Assembly: GCA_041621755.1 (NCBI GenBank) | Contig: JBFKAE010000142.1 | Coordinates: 1-7,842, forward strand | Direction: 5' to 3' | Source: Sphingosinicella sp041621755 | GTDB lineage: Bacteria > Pseudomonadota > Alphaproteobacteria > Sphingomonadales > Sphingomonadaceae | DNA: 7,842 bases | Shown here: positions 1 through 6,351 of the stretch, piece by piece | Position numbering within the stretch: the stretch's first letter is position 1 | How the letters are laid out: each line of letters begins with the position of its first letter | Made by a program: the position numbers and the translations under genes | The notes under the pieces: model-generated | What the model saw: the letters and a program-made list of their open reading frames with translations, nothing else | What the model was told of the DNA's origin: nothing | Database searches by the model: none

Positions 1-771
1 AATCCGCAGAAACTCACCATTGTCACCCACAGTCAGCACTCTCGTACCGCGCGCCTTTGCCGCTTCAATGACTTTCAAGGCATAAGGATCATCCGCCCAT
101 ACCACCGACGCCCCGTTCGCCTCAACGACTTCGGAAAACAGCCGCAGTTTCGCATCAAGATAGGCATCCATCGTGCCGTGGTAATCAAGATGATCTCGGC
201 TAAGGTTGGTAAACGCTGCTGCGCACACAGGCAGCCCTTCGGTCCGATATTGCGATAGCCCATGGCTTGACGCCTCAAAGCTCGCATGGCTTACACCTTC
301 ACGCTTTAACCCAGCCATATTTGCAAGAAATGTCACAATATCCGGCGTGGTAAGCCCCGTCGCCACCTGATCGTCAGCCGTCGTCACGCCAAGCGTACCG
401 ATCGACGCCGCATTATGCCCTGCCATACGCCACAACTGGCGCGTCAGTTCCGCACACGATGTCTTGCCGTTGGTGCCGGTAATCGCAACTGTCGTTTCGG
501 GAAAAGGTGCATAGAATTTGGCAGCAAGCGCCGCGAACTTGCGCCGCGGTTCATCGTCGATAATGTGCAACGCGCCTTCAACCTTGGCCTGCGGCAGCGC
601 AACAATTGCAACTGCTCCAGACTTTACCGCACCGTCGATAAAATCCTCACCATTGAACTTCGTTCCTCTAAATGCTCCGAAGATTGTCCCGGGCGCAACC
701 TTGCGGTGATCAATGGCAAATCCGGTGACCGTTGCATCGCCCCCCACCGGATCGAAGTCGCTCAGTCGCAT
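1..771 (-). CDS. murE: UDP-N-acetylmuramoyl-tripeptide synthetase MurE, partial (N-terminal 257 residues)
   Basis: MurE is the cytoplasmic ATP-dependent ligase that adds the third stem-peptide residue (meso-diaminopimelate in most Gram-negatives) to UDP-MurNAc-L-Ala-D-Glu. The frame is open from an ATG at 771 to the window edge, 257 codons, so the C-terminal half is missing. Visible are the N-terminal Mur-ligase domain (about residues 15-85), the ATP-binding P-loop GTNGKTS (99-105), TTPD (141-144), the EASSHGL motif (167-172) and TNLSRDHLDYHGTMDAY (188-204), with K208 in the place of the usual carbamylated lysine. The amino-acid specificity motif (DNPR in DAP-adding enzymes) lies beyond the edge, so DAP use is inferred. 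The start has a good Shine-Dalgarno, AGGAG, overlapping the ftsI stop and ending 4 bases before the ATG. It is the fifth gene of the dcw operon, 7 bases after ftsI. The family call is near certain. Confidence 0.96.
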   Translation of the reverse strand, partial: MRLSDFDPVGGDATVTGFAIDHRKVAPGTIFGAFRGTKFNGEDFIDGAVKSGAVAIVALPQAKVEGALHIIDDEPRRKFAALAAKFYAPFPETTVAITGTNGKTSCAELTRQLWRMAGHNAASIGTLGVTTADDQVATGLTTPDIVTFLANMAGLKREGVSHASFEASSHGLSQYRTEGLPVCAAAFTNLSRDHLDYHGTMDAYLDAKLRLFSEVVEANGASVVWADDPYALKVIEAAKARGTRVLTVGDNGEFLRI

Positions 772-778
772 GTCTCTC

Positions 779-2479
779 CTATCCAGCCGGTTTATAACCC
801 TGGACGTTCGCCAGGAACGGGGCCGTGTCGGCATCGCGAACATCACTCGGCTTTACGCCAAGGACGGGCGCTATCCGACTGACCACCTTTGAAACAATGG
901 GCGCGGCCGTCCAGCCGGCGCTGCGGAATCCATATGTATCCTTGGTACCCTTTGGCTCGTCAAGCATGGCAATGACCACATATTTCGGATCGTCCATTGG
1001 AAAGGCTCCTGCAAACGTCGTTACCAGTGCATCGCGGTTATATCGCCCCGCATGGGGTTTTTCGGCTGTCCCCGTTTTACCACCAACACGATAGCCAAGA
1101 GCATTCGCTTGTTTGCCAGTACCATGCGTCACAACGAGACGCAGCATTGCCTGCATGGTCCGGGACGTTTCCTCGCTGAAGACCCGGCGGCCTGTCGGAG
1201 CCCCCCGCCCTTGAACCTTCAGAAGCGTGGCCGGACGCCAGACTCCGCCGTTAACGAGTGCCGCATAGGCACTGGCAAGATGTAGGGGCGTCACCGCGAT
1301 ACCATGACCATAGCTTACGGTCATCGTCGCGATCTCACCCCAATTTACTGGATAGAGCGTCGGACCACGCTCCTTGAGTTCGATATGCACCGGTTCCAGA
1401 AAGCCGAGTTTTTTAACATAAGCCTGCTGGCGCGCAGATCCGATTTCCTTGGCAATCTGCGCCGTACCGATGTTCGATGAATAGATGAAGATTTCCGGGA
1501 TCGTCATCCACCGCGCCTTGGGGTGATCGTCGCGGATACGGAAGCGACCGATCTGCAAGGCGTGTGTGGCGTCATAGCTGTCACTCATCGACTTTATGAC
1601 GCCGCTGTCGAGCGCCATGCCCATAGTCAACGCCTTGAACGTCGAACCAAGCTCGTAAACACCAAGCGTCGCACGATTGAAACGCGCGTCGGCACTGTCT
1701 GCCCCTGCTTTGTTGGGGTTAAAGTCAGGTAACGACGCCAACGCCAGAACTTCGCCGGTATGCACATCGAGAACAACGCCAGCGCCGCCAATGGCGCTGA
1801 ATTTCTCAATCGCCTTGGCAAGTTCGCTTTCCACGGCATGCTGGACACGCGCATCGATCGACAGGACAAGCGGACCATCAGATGCCTCAGGATTCCTTAG
1901 CTCATCGTCAAGCGCACGTTCGACACCGGCCTGCCCTGCGCCATCAATATCCGTAAAACCAATGACATGAGCGGCAAGCGACTTGTTCGGATAAAGCCGT
2001 TCGGACTCGCGTTCGAGCTTCAACCCCGGTTCGCCGATCGCATTGATCGCCTTGGCTTCAAGCGGCAGAATGCGGCGTTGAATGAAACGAAATTTCCCCT
2101 TGTGCGTCAGCGCACGATAGATCGGTCTCGGATCCTGCTGGCCGAGCGCGAACGCAACCTTGCGGGCAATGATTTTCGGATCACCGACGAGGTCATCAGG
2201 TCGAACAGCAAGTGCGTAGGCGTCAAACGTACTCGCAAGCTCCGATCCGTTCCGATCGACAATATTCGCCCGCGTCGGGGGCAATGCCGTTCCATGCACC
2301 GTCGTCGCGCCCGAGCCTGAAACGCCAAGCGCAAGATCTGCAAGGCGTAGCGTCGTGACCCCGACCAGAGCAATGAACAGCAGCACCCCAACCATCAACC
2401 GTTGCCGCGACCGTGCCAGCGCCACTTGCCGCTTGCCGGCAAGTTGAATGCGAAGCTGGCGGAGTGCGGCTGGACTCAC
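779..2479 (-). CDS. ftsI: Peptidoglycan D,D-transpeptidase FtsI (penicillin-binding protein 3)
   Basis: This is the septal class B penicillin-binding protein, which cross-links new peptidoglycan at the division site together with FtsW and is activated through FtsQLB. The 566 residues show a short basic cytoplasmic N-terminus, one membrane segment (about 28-50), the pedestal/dimerisation domain with RANIVDRNG (70-78), then the transpeptidase domain. All three active-site motifs are intact: S279-T-F-K282 (nucleophile S279), S334-S-N336 and K468-T-G470. The length is normal for the family. The start is a GTG whose GTGA overlaps the TGA of ftsL. No clear Shine-Dalgarno precedes it, so it probably depends on translational coupling; the next in-frame Met (residue 29) would remove the basic N-terminus. 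The class B assignment rests on the single membrane anchor and absence of a glycosyltransferase domain, and the FtsI identity on its place between ftsL and murE. Confidence 0.96.
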   Translation of the reverse strand: MSPAALRQLRIQLAGKRQVALARSRQRLMVGVLLFIALVGVTTLRLADLALGVSGSGATTVHGTALPPTRANIVDRNGSELASTFDAYALAVRPDDLVGDPKIIARKVAFALGQQDPRPIYRALTHKGKFRFIQRRILPLEAKAINAIGEPGLKLERESERLYPNKSLAAHVIGFTDIDGAGQAGVERALDDELRNPEASDGPLVLSIDARVQHAVESELAKAIEKFSAIGGAGVVLDVHTGEVLALASLPDFNPNKAGADSADARFNRATLGVYELGSTFKALTMGMALDSGVIKSMSDSYDATHALQIGRFRIRDDHPKARWMTIPEIFIYSSNIGTAQIAKEIGSARQQAYVKKLGFLEPVHIELKERGPTLYPVNWGEIATMTVSYGHGIAVTPLHLASAYAALVNGGVWRPATLLKVQGRGAPTGRRVFSEETSRTMQAMLRLVVTHGTGKQANALGYRVGGKTGTAEKPHAGRYNRDALVTTFAGAFPMDDPKYVVIAMLDEPKGTKDTYGFRSAGWTAAPIVSKVVSRIAPVLGVKPSDVRDADTAPFLANVQGYKPAG

Positions 2480-3039
2480 CGGAGAGAGACTTTGCTAAGC
2501 ATCGCGCGTTCGTTGGCCGCAGCATTGTTGATTTCAGCGACAAATGCCTCGGAAAAGAGGCCGCCGACTTTCTTCACCTGTGCGACAGATGGAATCTCGA
2601 CCGGATTAAGCGCAACTGTTTTTGCAACAACGGGCGTCACAGCGAGCGCTGTATAGACGGCTACTTGTACAGGTGACTTATCCTGACCCCCCGCCGGAGC
2701 TTGTGGTTTTTGCACCGACGCAAGATGGACGGCTGGCGCATTGCGTTCCGGCACGGTCATCAGTGCGGCAAGCTGGACATCGCTTTCAAGAATCTGGCGC
2801 GGCGCAGGGGCAGACAATGCAAGAACGTCGCTATTCCAGCGTTCAAGCTGCGGCAGGCTGGCGCGAACGCGGAGTTCGGCCTCAAGCGATTGGACGATGC
2901 GCATGTCGTTCGCGATCTTTCTCTCAAGCGACTCAATCTTGCCACGTTCCGCAGCAACGCTGTAACTGACCAGATAAAGGCCGAGACCCATCCCAAGCGT
3001 CAACAGCGTAAGCCCTGCTGAACTGAATGATCTGATCAT
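2476..3039 (-). CDS. ftsL: Cell division protein FtsL (long alphaproteobacterial form)
   Basis: FtsL is a small bitopic protein that forms the FtsQLB complex and relays activation to FtsWI at the septum. The 187 residues show a short cytoplasmic N-terminus, one membrane helix (about 8-30) and a charged heptad-like coiled-coil region (about 31-70) ending in the LPQLERW segment. A low-complexity Ala/Pro/Val-rich tail follows (about 99-160), then a final 25-residue segment. FtsL proteins are poorly conserved, so the call rests on topology and on the slot between rsmH and ftsI. I chose the ATG at 3039 because it overlaps the rsmH stop as ATGA and has GGAAGGAAG just upstream. The in-frame ATG at 3054 has no ribosome-binding site and would add only five residues. 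E. coli FtsL is 121 residues, so about 65 residues here are extra and unexplained. Confidence 0.85.
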   Translation of the reverse strand: MIRSFSSAGLTLLTLGMGLGLYLVSYSVAAERGKIESLERKIANDMRIVQSLEAELRVRASLPQLERWNSDVLALSAPAPRQILESDVQLAALMTVPERNAPAVHLASVQKPQAPAGGQDKSPVQVAVYTALAVTPVVAKTVALNPVEIPSVAQVKKVGGLFSEAFVAEINNAAANERAMLSKVSLR

Positions 3040-3980
3040 GCGTCTTCCTTCCATGCCGGTGCTGAAGTACGGGCTGCAATGCGCAGTGTGGCTGACCGCG
3101 CTCTCGGATTTTTTGACAATTCAGCCACGCCAGGCCGGATCGGCTTAGACGGCTTCTCAAATGTGGGCGCAGGCCCCCCGACCTGCGCCGCAGGCAAGTG
3201 GCGCGAAGTCTGCGGCGTTCCCCCGCTACGGGTCCGCAGGAAGCGCTTCACCGCCCCATCCTCCAAACTTTGAAATGATACGACCGCCAGCCGTCCGCCA
3301 GGTTTCAACAGGCGTTCGGCAGCCCGAAGCGCAGCTTCAAGCTCATCAAGCTCGCCGTTCACCGCAATACGCAGAGCCTGAAAAGTCCGTGTTGCGGGGT
3401 CTTTTGGCGCGCCGGGATGATAGCCAACAGCCCGCCGGACAACGCTCGCCAGCTCTCCAGTTCTCGTGATCGGCCTTGCTGCAATAATTGCCCGCGCGAC
3501 GCGACGCGACCGGCGTTCTTCGCCATAGGCAAATATGATATCCGCCAGATCAGCTTCGTCCATCGTATTGACGATATCCGCAGCACTCTCGCCCTCGCTA
3601 GACATGCGCATGTCTAGCGGCCCATCATTCTGGAACGAAAAACCACGCTTAGCCTCGTCGAATTGCATCGACGACACGCCGATATCCAGCAGGATCGCAT
3701 CAACTGCACTGATACCGCGCGCAGCCAACGCCTTGCCCATCAACGAAAACCGTTCATGCACCAACGTCAGACGGCCATCACTGTCGTCGACCATCGCCTG
3801 ACCTGCCGCAATTGCCGAAGGGTCGCGGTCAAATGCAAAGACATGTGCAGCGCCTTCGTCGAGCGCGCGTCGGGTGTAACCGCCCGCTCCAAAGGTGCCA
3901 TCAACAACAATTTTGTCGGCGAGCGGGGACACGCCGACAATAACTTCGTCGAGCAGCACAGGGGTGTGCGGAGCCATCAT
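3036..3980 (-). CDS. rsmH: 16S rRNA (cytosine(1402)-N(4))-methyltransferase RsmH (MraW)
   Basis: RsmH uses S-adenosylmethionine to methylate N4 of C1402 in the decoding centre of 16S rRNA. It is a 314-residue protein, the usual length. Family signatures are visible: TPVLLDEV near the N-terminus (6-13), the AdoMet-binding loop VDGTFGAGGYT (26-36), the acidic FDRD (50-53), DAILLDIGVSSMQFD (94-108), and RGFSFQNDGPLDMRM (112-126), with a conserved FQSLED near residue 257. The start at 3980 is the first of two consecutive ATG codons. It overlaps the mraZ stop as ATGA and follows a GGGGGGAG Shine-Dalgarno. The second ATG (3977) would also fit the family's N-terminus. It is the second gene of the dcw operon, and its stop overlaps the ftsL start. 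Confidence 0.97.
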   Translation of the reverse strand: MMAPHTPVLLDEVIVGVSPLADKIVVDGTFGAGGYTRRALDEGAAHVFAFDRDPSAIAAGQAMVDDSDGRLTLVHERFSLMGKALAARGISAVDAILLDIGVSSMQFDEAKRGFSFQNDGPLDMRMSSEGESAADIVNTMDEADLADIIFAYGEERRSRRVARAIIAARPITRTGELASVVRRAVGYHPGAPKDPATRTFQALRIAVNGELDELEAALRAAERLLKPGGRLAVVSFQSLEDGAVKRFLRTRSGGTPQTSRHLPAAQVGGPAPTFEKPSKPIRPGVAELSKNPRARSATLRIAARTSAPAWKEDA

Positions 3981-4450
3981 AGCGACTCCCCCCGCGCCTT
4001 AAGCTGGTTTTTGACATGAAAGACCGTGGCGGGGTCGGCACGGTCGGATCTGAGCAGGGCTTCGGGATTCCAGATTTCAAAATAGTCAGCAAAGGCGATG
4101 AAGCAGGCGAATTTGTCGATACCAGCGGCTTGACGCGTCAGTTCGGGGAGCGTGACGCGGCCATTGGCTTCGTATGGAACAGGCTCAACAGCACCGAACT
4201 CGTGCTGCAATGCGCGGGCGCGCTCGGCAACCTGATCAGGGGAAAAGCGTTCGGTAATCTGGTTATAGACAAGTTTTGAATAATGCTCGTCAAACGCACG
4301 GATGTGGTTAGGCTCAAAGCGCAGGGAAAGCGTAATTTGACGAATGCCGGAGCGAAACTCGATGGTGTTCCGATATTGCACAGGGAGTGAGACGCGGCCC
4401 TTGGCGTCGATCGCATTAACGGCGATTCCCTGAAGCAATTCTCGTTGCAC
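3977..4450 (-). CDS. mraZ: Transcriptional regulator MraZ
   Basis: MraZ is a double SpoVT-AbrB protein that forms ring oligomers, binds repeats upstream of its own gene and, in E. coli, represses the dcw operon. From the start I prefer it has 157 residues. It shows the two characteristic halves: DAKGR (15-19) followed by VSLP, and EANGR (94-98) followed by VTLP. The second half has Glu where Asp is more usual. The start is uncertain. GTG at 4450 has GAAGG eight bases upstream and gives a near-normal N-terminus. Other in-frame choices are GTG 4456, TTG 4438 and a TTG at 4495 that would add 15 residues unlike the family. It is the first gene of the dcw operon, and its stop overlaps rsmH. Regulation is probably autogenous through the ATGGG repeats about 120 bases upstream. 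Confidence 0.93.
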   Translation of the reverse strand: MQRELLQGIAVNAIDAKGRVSLPVQYRNTIEFRSGIRQITLSLRFEPNHIRAFDEHYSKLVYNQITERFSPDQVAERARALQHEFGAVEPVPYEANGRVTLPELTRQAAGIDKFACFIAFADYFEIWNPEALLRSDRADPATVFHVKNQLKARGESL

Positions 4451-4551
4451 ACCCACAACCTTCAACTCTTGCGGACAAAACGCTCTCGACCGCAAAAGCC
4501 GAGCGCCTCTGCGTAAATTCTGAATTCGAGGGACGTTTCCCCGCTCCCCTT

Positions 4552-4560
4552 TGTGGATAG
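4552..4560 (-). promoter_or_regulatory. DnaA-like box (one mismatch)
   Basis: TGTGGATAG on the plus strand (CTATCCACA on minus) differs from the perfect DnaA box at one position. It lies just downstream of the candidate dcw promoter, in the mraZ leader, so the MraZ array is flanked by two DnaA-like sequences. Its function is inferred only from the sequence match. Confidence 0.25.
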
Positions 4561-4569
4561 ATAGGTATC

Positions 4570-4620
4570 ACGGGATTTTCATGGATATCAATGGGAAATT
4601 ATGGGTTTTAATGGGAAATT
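4570..4620 (+). promoter_or_regulatory. MraZ operator: tandem ATGGG boxes at 10-bp period
   Basis: Three perfect boxes, ATGGGAAATT (4591), ATGGGTTTTA (4601) and ATGGGAAATT (4611), are head-to-tail with an exact 10-bp period. A degenerate ATGGATATCA (4581) and a weaker ACGGGATTTT (4570, one base out of register) extend the array to the left. E. coli MraZ is known to bind TGGGN direct repeats separated by 5 bases in front of mraZ, which is the pattern seen here. One turn of helix per box would place subunits of the MraZ ring on one DNA face. Here the TGGG reads on the strand opposite to mraZ transcription. Apart from this array, the promoter and the DnaA-like boxes, I see nothing defined in the 4451-4780 gap. 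Confidence 0.75.
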
Positions 4621-4625
4621 GATAA
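4598..4625 (-). promoter_or_regulatory. Candidate sigma70-type promoter of the dcw operon
   Basis: On the minus strand, a -35 candidate TTATCA (4620-4625) is separated by 16 bases from a -10 candidate CATAAT (4598-4603). They match the consensus at 4/6 and 5/6 positions. Both lie within or at the edge of the ATGGG repeats, so MraZ bound there would block RNA polymerase, as expected for autorepression. The leader would be about 140 bases to the GTG at 4450. A weaker alternative, TTGATA (4586-4591) with TACCTA (4562-4567) and an 18-base spacer, cannot be excluded. Confidence 0.35.
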
Positions 4626-4698
4626 AAACTCCCGGATTTACGCGACTTCTCTGCGAGCGTAACGATCCACCTGTGTGCAAGCACGACGTAAAAAGGGC

Positions 4699-4707
4699 TG
4701 TGGATAA
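4699..4707 (-). promoter_or_regulatory. Perfect DnaA box
   Basis: The plus strand reads TGTGGATAA, which is TTATCCACA on the minus strand, the strongest 9-mer DnaA box. It lies about 80 bases upstream of the ATGGG array, in the non-coding stretch between the small membrane-protein gene and mraZ. A single perfect 9-mer can arise by chance. The reason to record it is the second near-match on the other side of the MraZ array. Confidence 0.4.
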
Positions 4708-4780
4708 GTCGGTGTGCAAATATTCGCGAGGCGACTCGATGCCACGCAAATCCCCATTATCGTCCCATAATAGGACAGGT

Positions 4781-5059
4781 TTATATCTCGGTCAGCTCTT
4801 TGCTCTCGTCGATTTTGAGCGGCTCGACCAAATCATCGGGCGATGCGAGGGGTTTTGTATCAAGCACCTCGGGTGGAATCTTGTTGGGCTTGGCCGCCTG
4901 CTGACTTTCCGCGCCGGGCGCAACACCCAGCGTTGCAAGCGTTTCTTCAGGAGCCTTTGTCGGCCCCTCTTCACCAAACGGCTGAAAGCTGGCAGCAGCG
5001 ATCAGCACGACAAGAAACACAAATGCGAGGCCGGTCAGCCCCATCCGAACGCGATTCAT
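4781..5059 (-). CDS. Small single-pass membrane protein of unknown function
   Basis: I do not recognise this 92-residue protein. It begins with a short basic stretch (MNRVRMG) and one hydrophobic segment (about 7-24), probably an inner-membrane anchor or uncleaved signal. A hydrophilic, Pro- and acid-rich tail of about 68 residues follows, which would lie in the periplasm, with no cysteines and no catalytic motif. The start at 5059 puts the basic residues directly before the membrane segment; no strong ribosome-binding site is visible. An ATG at 5089 would add ten residues, and the frame runs open further up, but those extra residues are not protein-like. It is on the same strand as mraZ and ends 330 bases before its start, with the mraZ promoter between, so it is probably a separate transcript. 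It is divergent from the kinase gene. That it is coding is likely but not proven. Confidence 0.6.
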   Translation of the reverse strand: MNRVRMGLTGLAFVFLVVLIAAASFQPFGEEGPTKAPEETLATLGVAPGAESQQAAKPNKIPPEVLDTKPLASPDDLVEPLKIDESKELTEI

Positions 5060-5079
5060 AAAACACCAAATTCTTGGAC

Positions 5080-5092
5080 GGAATATCATTCC
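5080..5092. repeat. Short perfect inverted repeat in the divergent intergenic region
   Basis: GGAAT-ATC-ATTCC is a perfect 5+5 palindrome with a 3-base centre. It lies between the candidate promoter (5106-5134) and the start codon of the small membrane-protein gene, where an operator or a small leader hairpin could act. It is short enough to be chance. Confidence 0.25.
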
Positions 5093-5105
5093 ATCAATGT
5101 GGACC

Positions 5106-5134
5106 AGTTTATGCGAATGAACTTTTCCTGTCGA
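5106..5134 (-). promoter_or_regulatory. Candidate promoter of the small membrane-protein gene
   Basis: On the minus strand, TCGACA (5129-5134) and TAAACT (5106-5111) are separated by exactly 17 bases, matching sigma70 consensus at 5/6 and 4/6. Transcription would begin near 5100, leaving a leader of about 40 bases to the ATG at 5059. This supports the short start, because longer versions of the frame would begin at or upstream of the promoter. It is a motif match only. Confidence 0.33.
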
Positions 5135-5243
5135 GTGGTGGGTCATGCAAGGTTCACGCGTCAGGCGACAGAATGACGGGCGACACCAGGACACGCTTGC
5201 GATAGTCATGGGGCGTGAGCCTTATTTGGACTAGGGAGACCCA

Positions 5244-6338
5244 ATGCGGATCGGCATCTTAACAGGCGGCGGCGACGTTCCGGGCTTGAACCCTTGCATA
5301 AGGTCGATTGCGCTTGGCGCCAGTGACCGTGGCTGGGAAACGATCGGCTTCCGGCGCGGATGGCAAGGCTTCCTCGACATCGACCCTGACGACCCTGCCT
5401 CTGTCGCAGCAACAACCATAGAACTCACACGCGAAAAGGTACGGGGCATCGACCGGCTTGGCGGCACCATATTGCACACCTCGCGCTTTGACCCCCGGAC
5501 AACCACCCAGGGCGACCGGACCGACCACGTTCGACGCGTACTCGACAGGCTCGGCATCGATGTCATGATCACACTTGGCGGTGATGGCACATTGCGCTTT
5601 ACCGCGCATCTCGACGCGCTTGGCGTTCCCGTCATCGCCATTCCCAAAACGATGGACAATGACATTATGGGCACCGATTATTGCATCGGCTTTTCAACCG
5701 CCATATCGCGCTCTGTCGAAGCCATAAATGCACTGAGAACGACGACGGAAAGCCACGAGCGGATCGCTGTCATCGAGCTGTTCGGACGCCGGTCGGGTGA
5801 AACCGCTCTGCTTGCAGGTTTTCTCGCGCAGGTCGATCGCACGGTCATCGCCGAGGTTCCCGCCGACCTCGACAGACTCGTTCCGATGCTGCTCGAGGAC
5901 AAAAGCTCAAACCCCGCGAACTATGCGGTCATGGTGGTATCGGAAGGCGCAAAGCTCAGAAATGGAGCGGCGGTCGACATGTCTACATCGGCAACTGCGC
6001 GTGACGATATTGGTATCGGTCACAAGATCGCACGCGAGATCGAACGGCGCGGCGGCGGTGGCACCGTCTTGCAGGAACTCGCCTACCTTATGCGTGCGGG
6101 CGAACCCGATGCACTCGATCGCATGGTCGGCTTTGCGTTCGGCGCGCTCGGCGTGCAGTTGATCGAACGCGGCGAAACCGGCCGCATGGTCGCGCTGACC
6201 GATGGGAATTACTGCCACGTCCCCTGCGATACGGTACTGTCGGGCGCAAAGCATGTCGATGTCGATAAACTCTACGACGCAGATCATTACCGCGCACGAT
6301 TGAAGAGCGTCGAAGGCATGCCGATGTTCCTCTATTAA
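5244..6338 (+). CDS. 6-phosphofructokinase, probably ATP-dependent
   Basis: This PFK-family enzyme phosphorylates fructose 6-phosphate to fructose 1,6-bisphosphate in the cytoplasm. The 364 residues carry the N-terminal nucleotide loop TGGGDVPGLN (7-16), GGDGT (112-116), PKTMDND (134-140) with catalytic base D138, MGTDYCIGFSTA (142-153), FGRRSG (180-185) and VVSEGAK (231-237). The LGxxQRGG segment is diverged to LAYLMRAGEP (279-288). Gly115, at E. coli position 104, points to ATP as donor, since PPi enzymes have Asp there. Lys135, at E. coli position 124, is the residue of PPi-type and of a mixed ATP-using clade, so ATP use is inferred. The ATG has AGGGAG seven bases upstream. It is followed after 13 bases by the GIN-type protein gene and is divergent from the small membrane-protein gene. 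PFK is notable if the host is a sphingomonad, since many of these rely on the Entner-Doudoroff route. Confidence 0.94.
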   Translation: MRIGILTGGGDVPGLNPCIRSIALGASDRGWETIGFRRGWQGFLDIDPDDPASVAATTIELTREKVRGIDRLGGTILHTSRFDPRTTTQGDRTDHVRRVLDRLGIDVMITLGGDGTLRFTAHLDALGVPVIAIPKTMDNDIMGTDYCIGFSTAISRSVEAINALRTTTESHERIAVIELFGRRSGETALLAGFLAQVDRTVIAEVPADLDRLVPMLLEDKSSNPANYAVMVVSEGAKLRNGAAVDMSTSATARDDIGIGHKIAREIERRGGGGTVLQELAYLMRAGEPDALDRMVGFAFGALGVQLIERGETGRMVALTDGNYCHVPCDTVLSGAKHVDVDKLYDADHYRARLKSVEGMPMFLY

Positions 6339-6351
6339 AAGGACAAAAGAC

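Noticed and set aside
415..882. Plus-strand open frame of 155 codons at the murE/ftsI junction
   Set aside because: It is antisense to murE and the end of ftsI, and its composition is that of a shadow frame (Arg, Cys and Ser rich).
3040..3054. ATG at 3054 as the ftsL start
   Set aside because: No Shine-Dalgarno and a longer overlap with rsmH. The ATG at 3039 has GGAAGGAAG and an ATGA overlap.
4451..4495. TTG start at 4495 for mraZ
   Set aside because: It adds residues before the family's usual N-terminus with no ribosome-binding site. GTG at 4450 has GAAGG at good spacing.
4552..4707. Replication origin suggested by DnaA-like boxes in AT-rich DNA
   Set aside because: Only one perfect and one near-perfect box, with no box cluster or typical origin neighbours (dnaA, hemE, parAB). 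A promoter region is the simpler reading.
4601..5176. Plus-strand open frame of 191 codons across the mraZ upstream region
   Set aside because: It begins inside the ATGGG repeats, runs antisense to the small membrane-protein gene, is rich in Arg/Cys/His, has no domain-like pattern and no ribosome-binding site.
5060..5209. Longer N-terminus for the small membrane protein (start at 5209)
   Set aside because: The extra residues are His/Cys/Arg rich with no protein-like pattern, they move the membrane segment far from the N-terminus, and the candidate promoter lies inside them.
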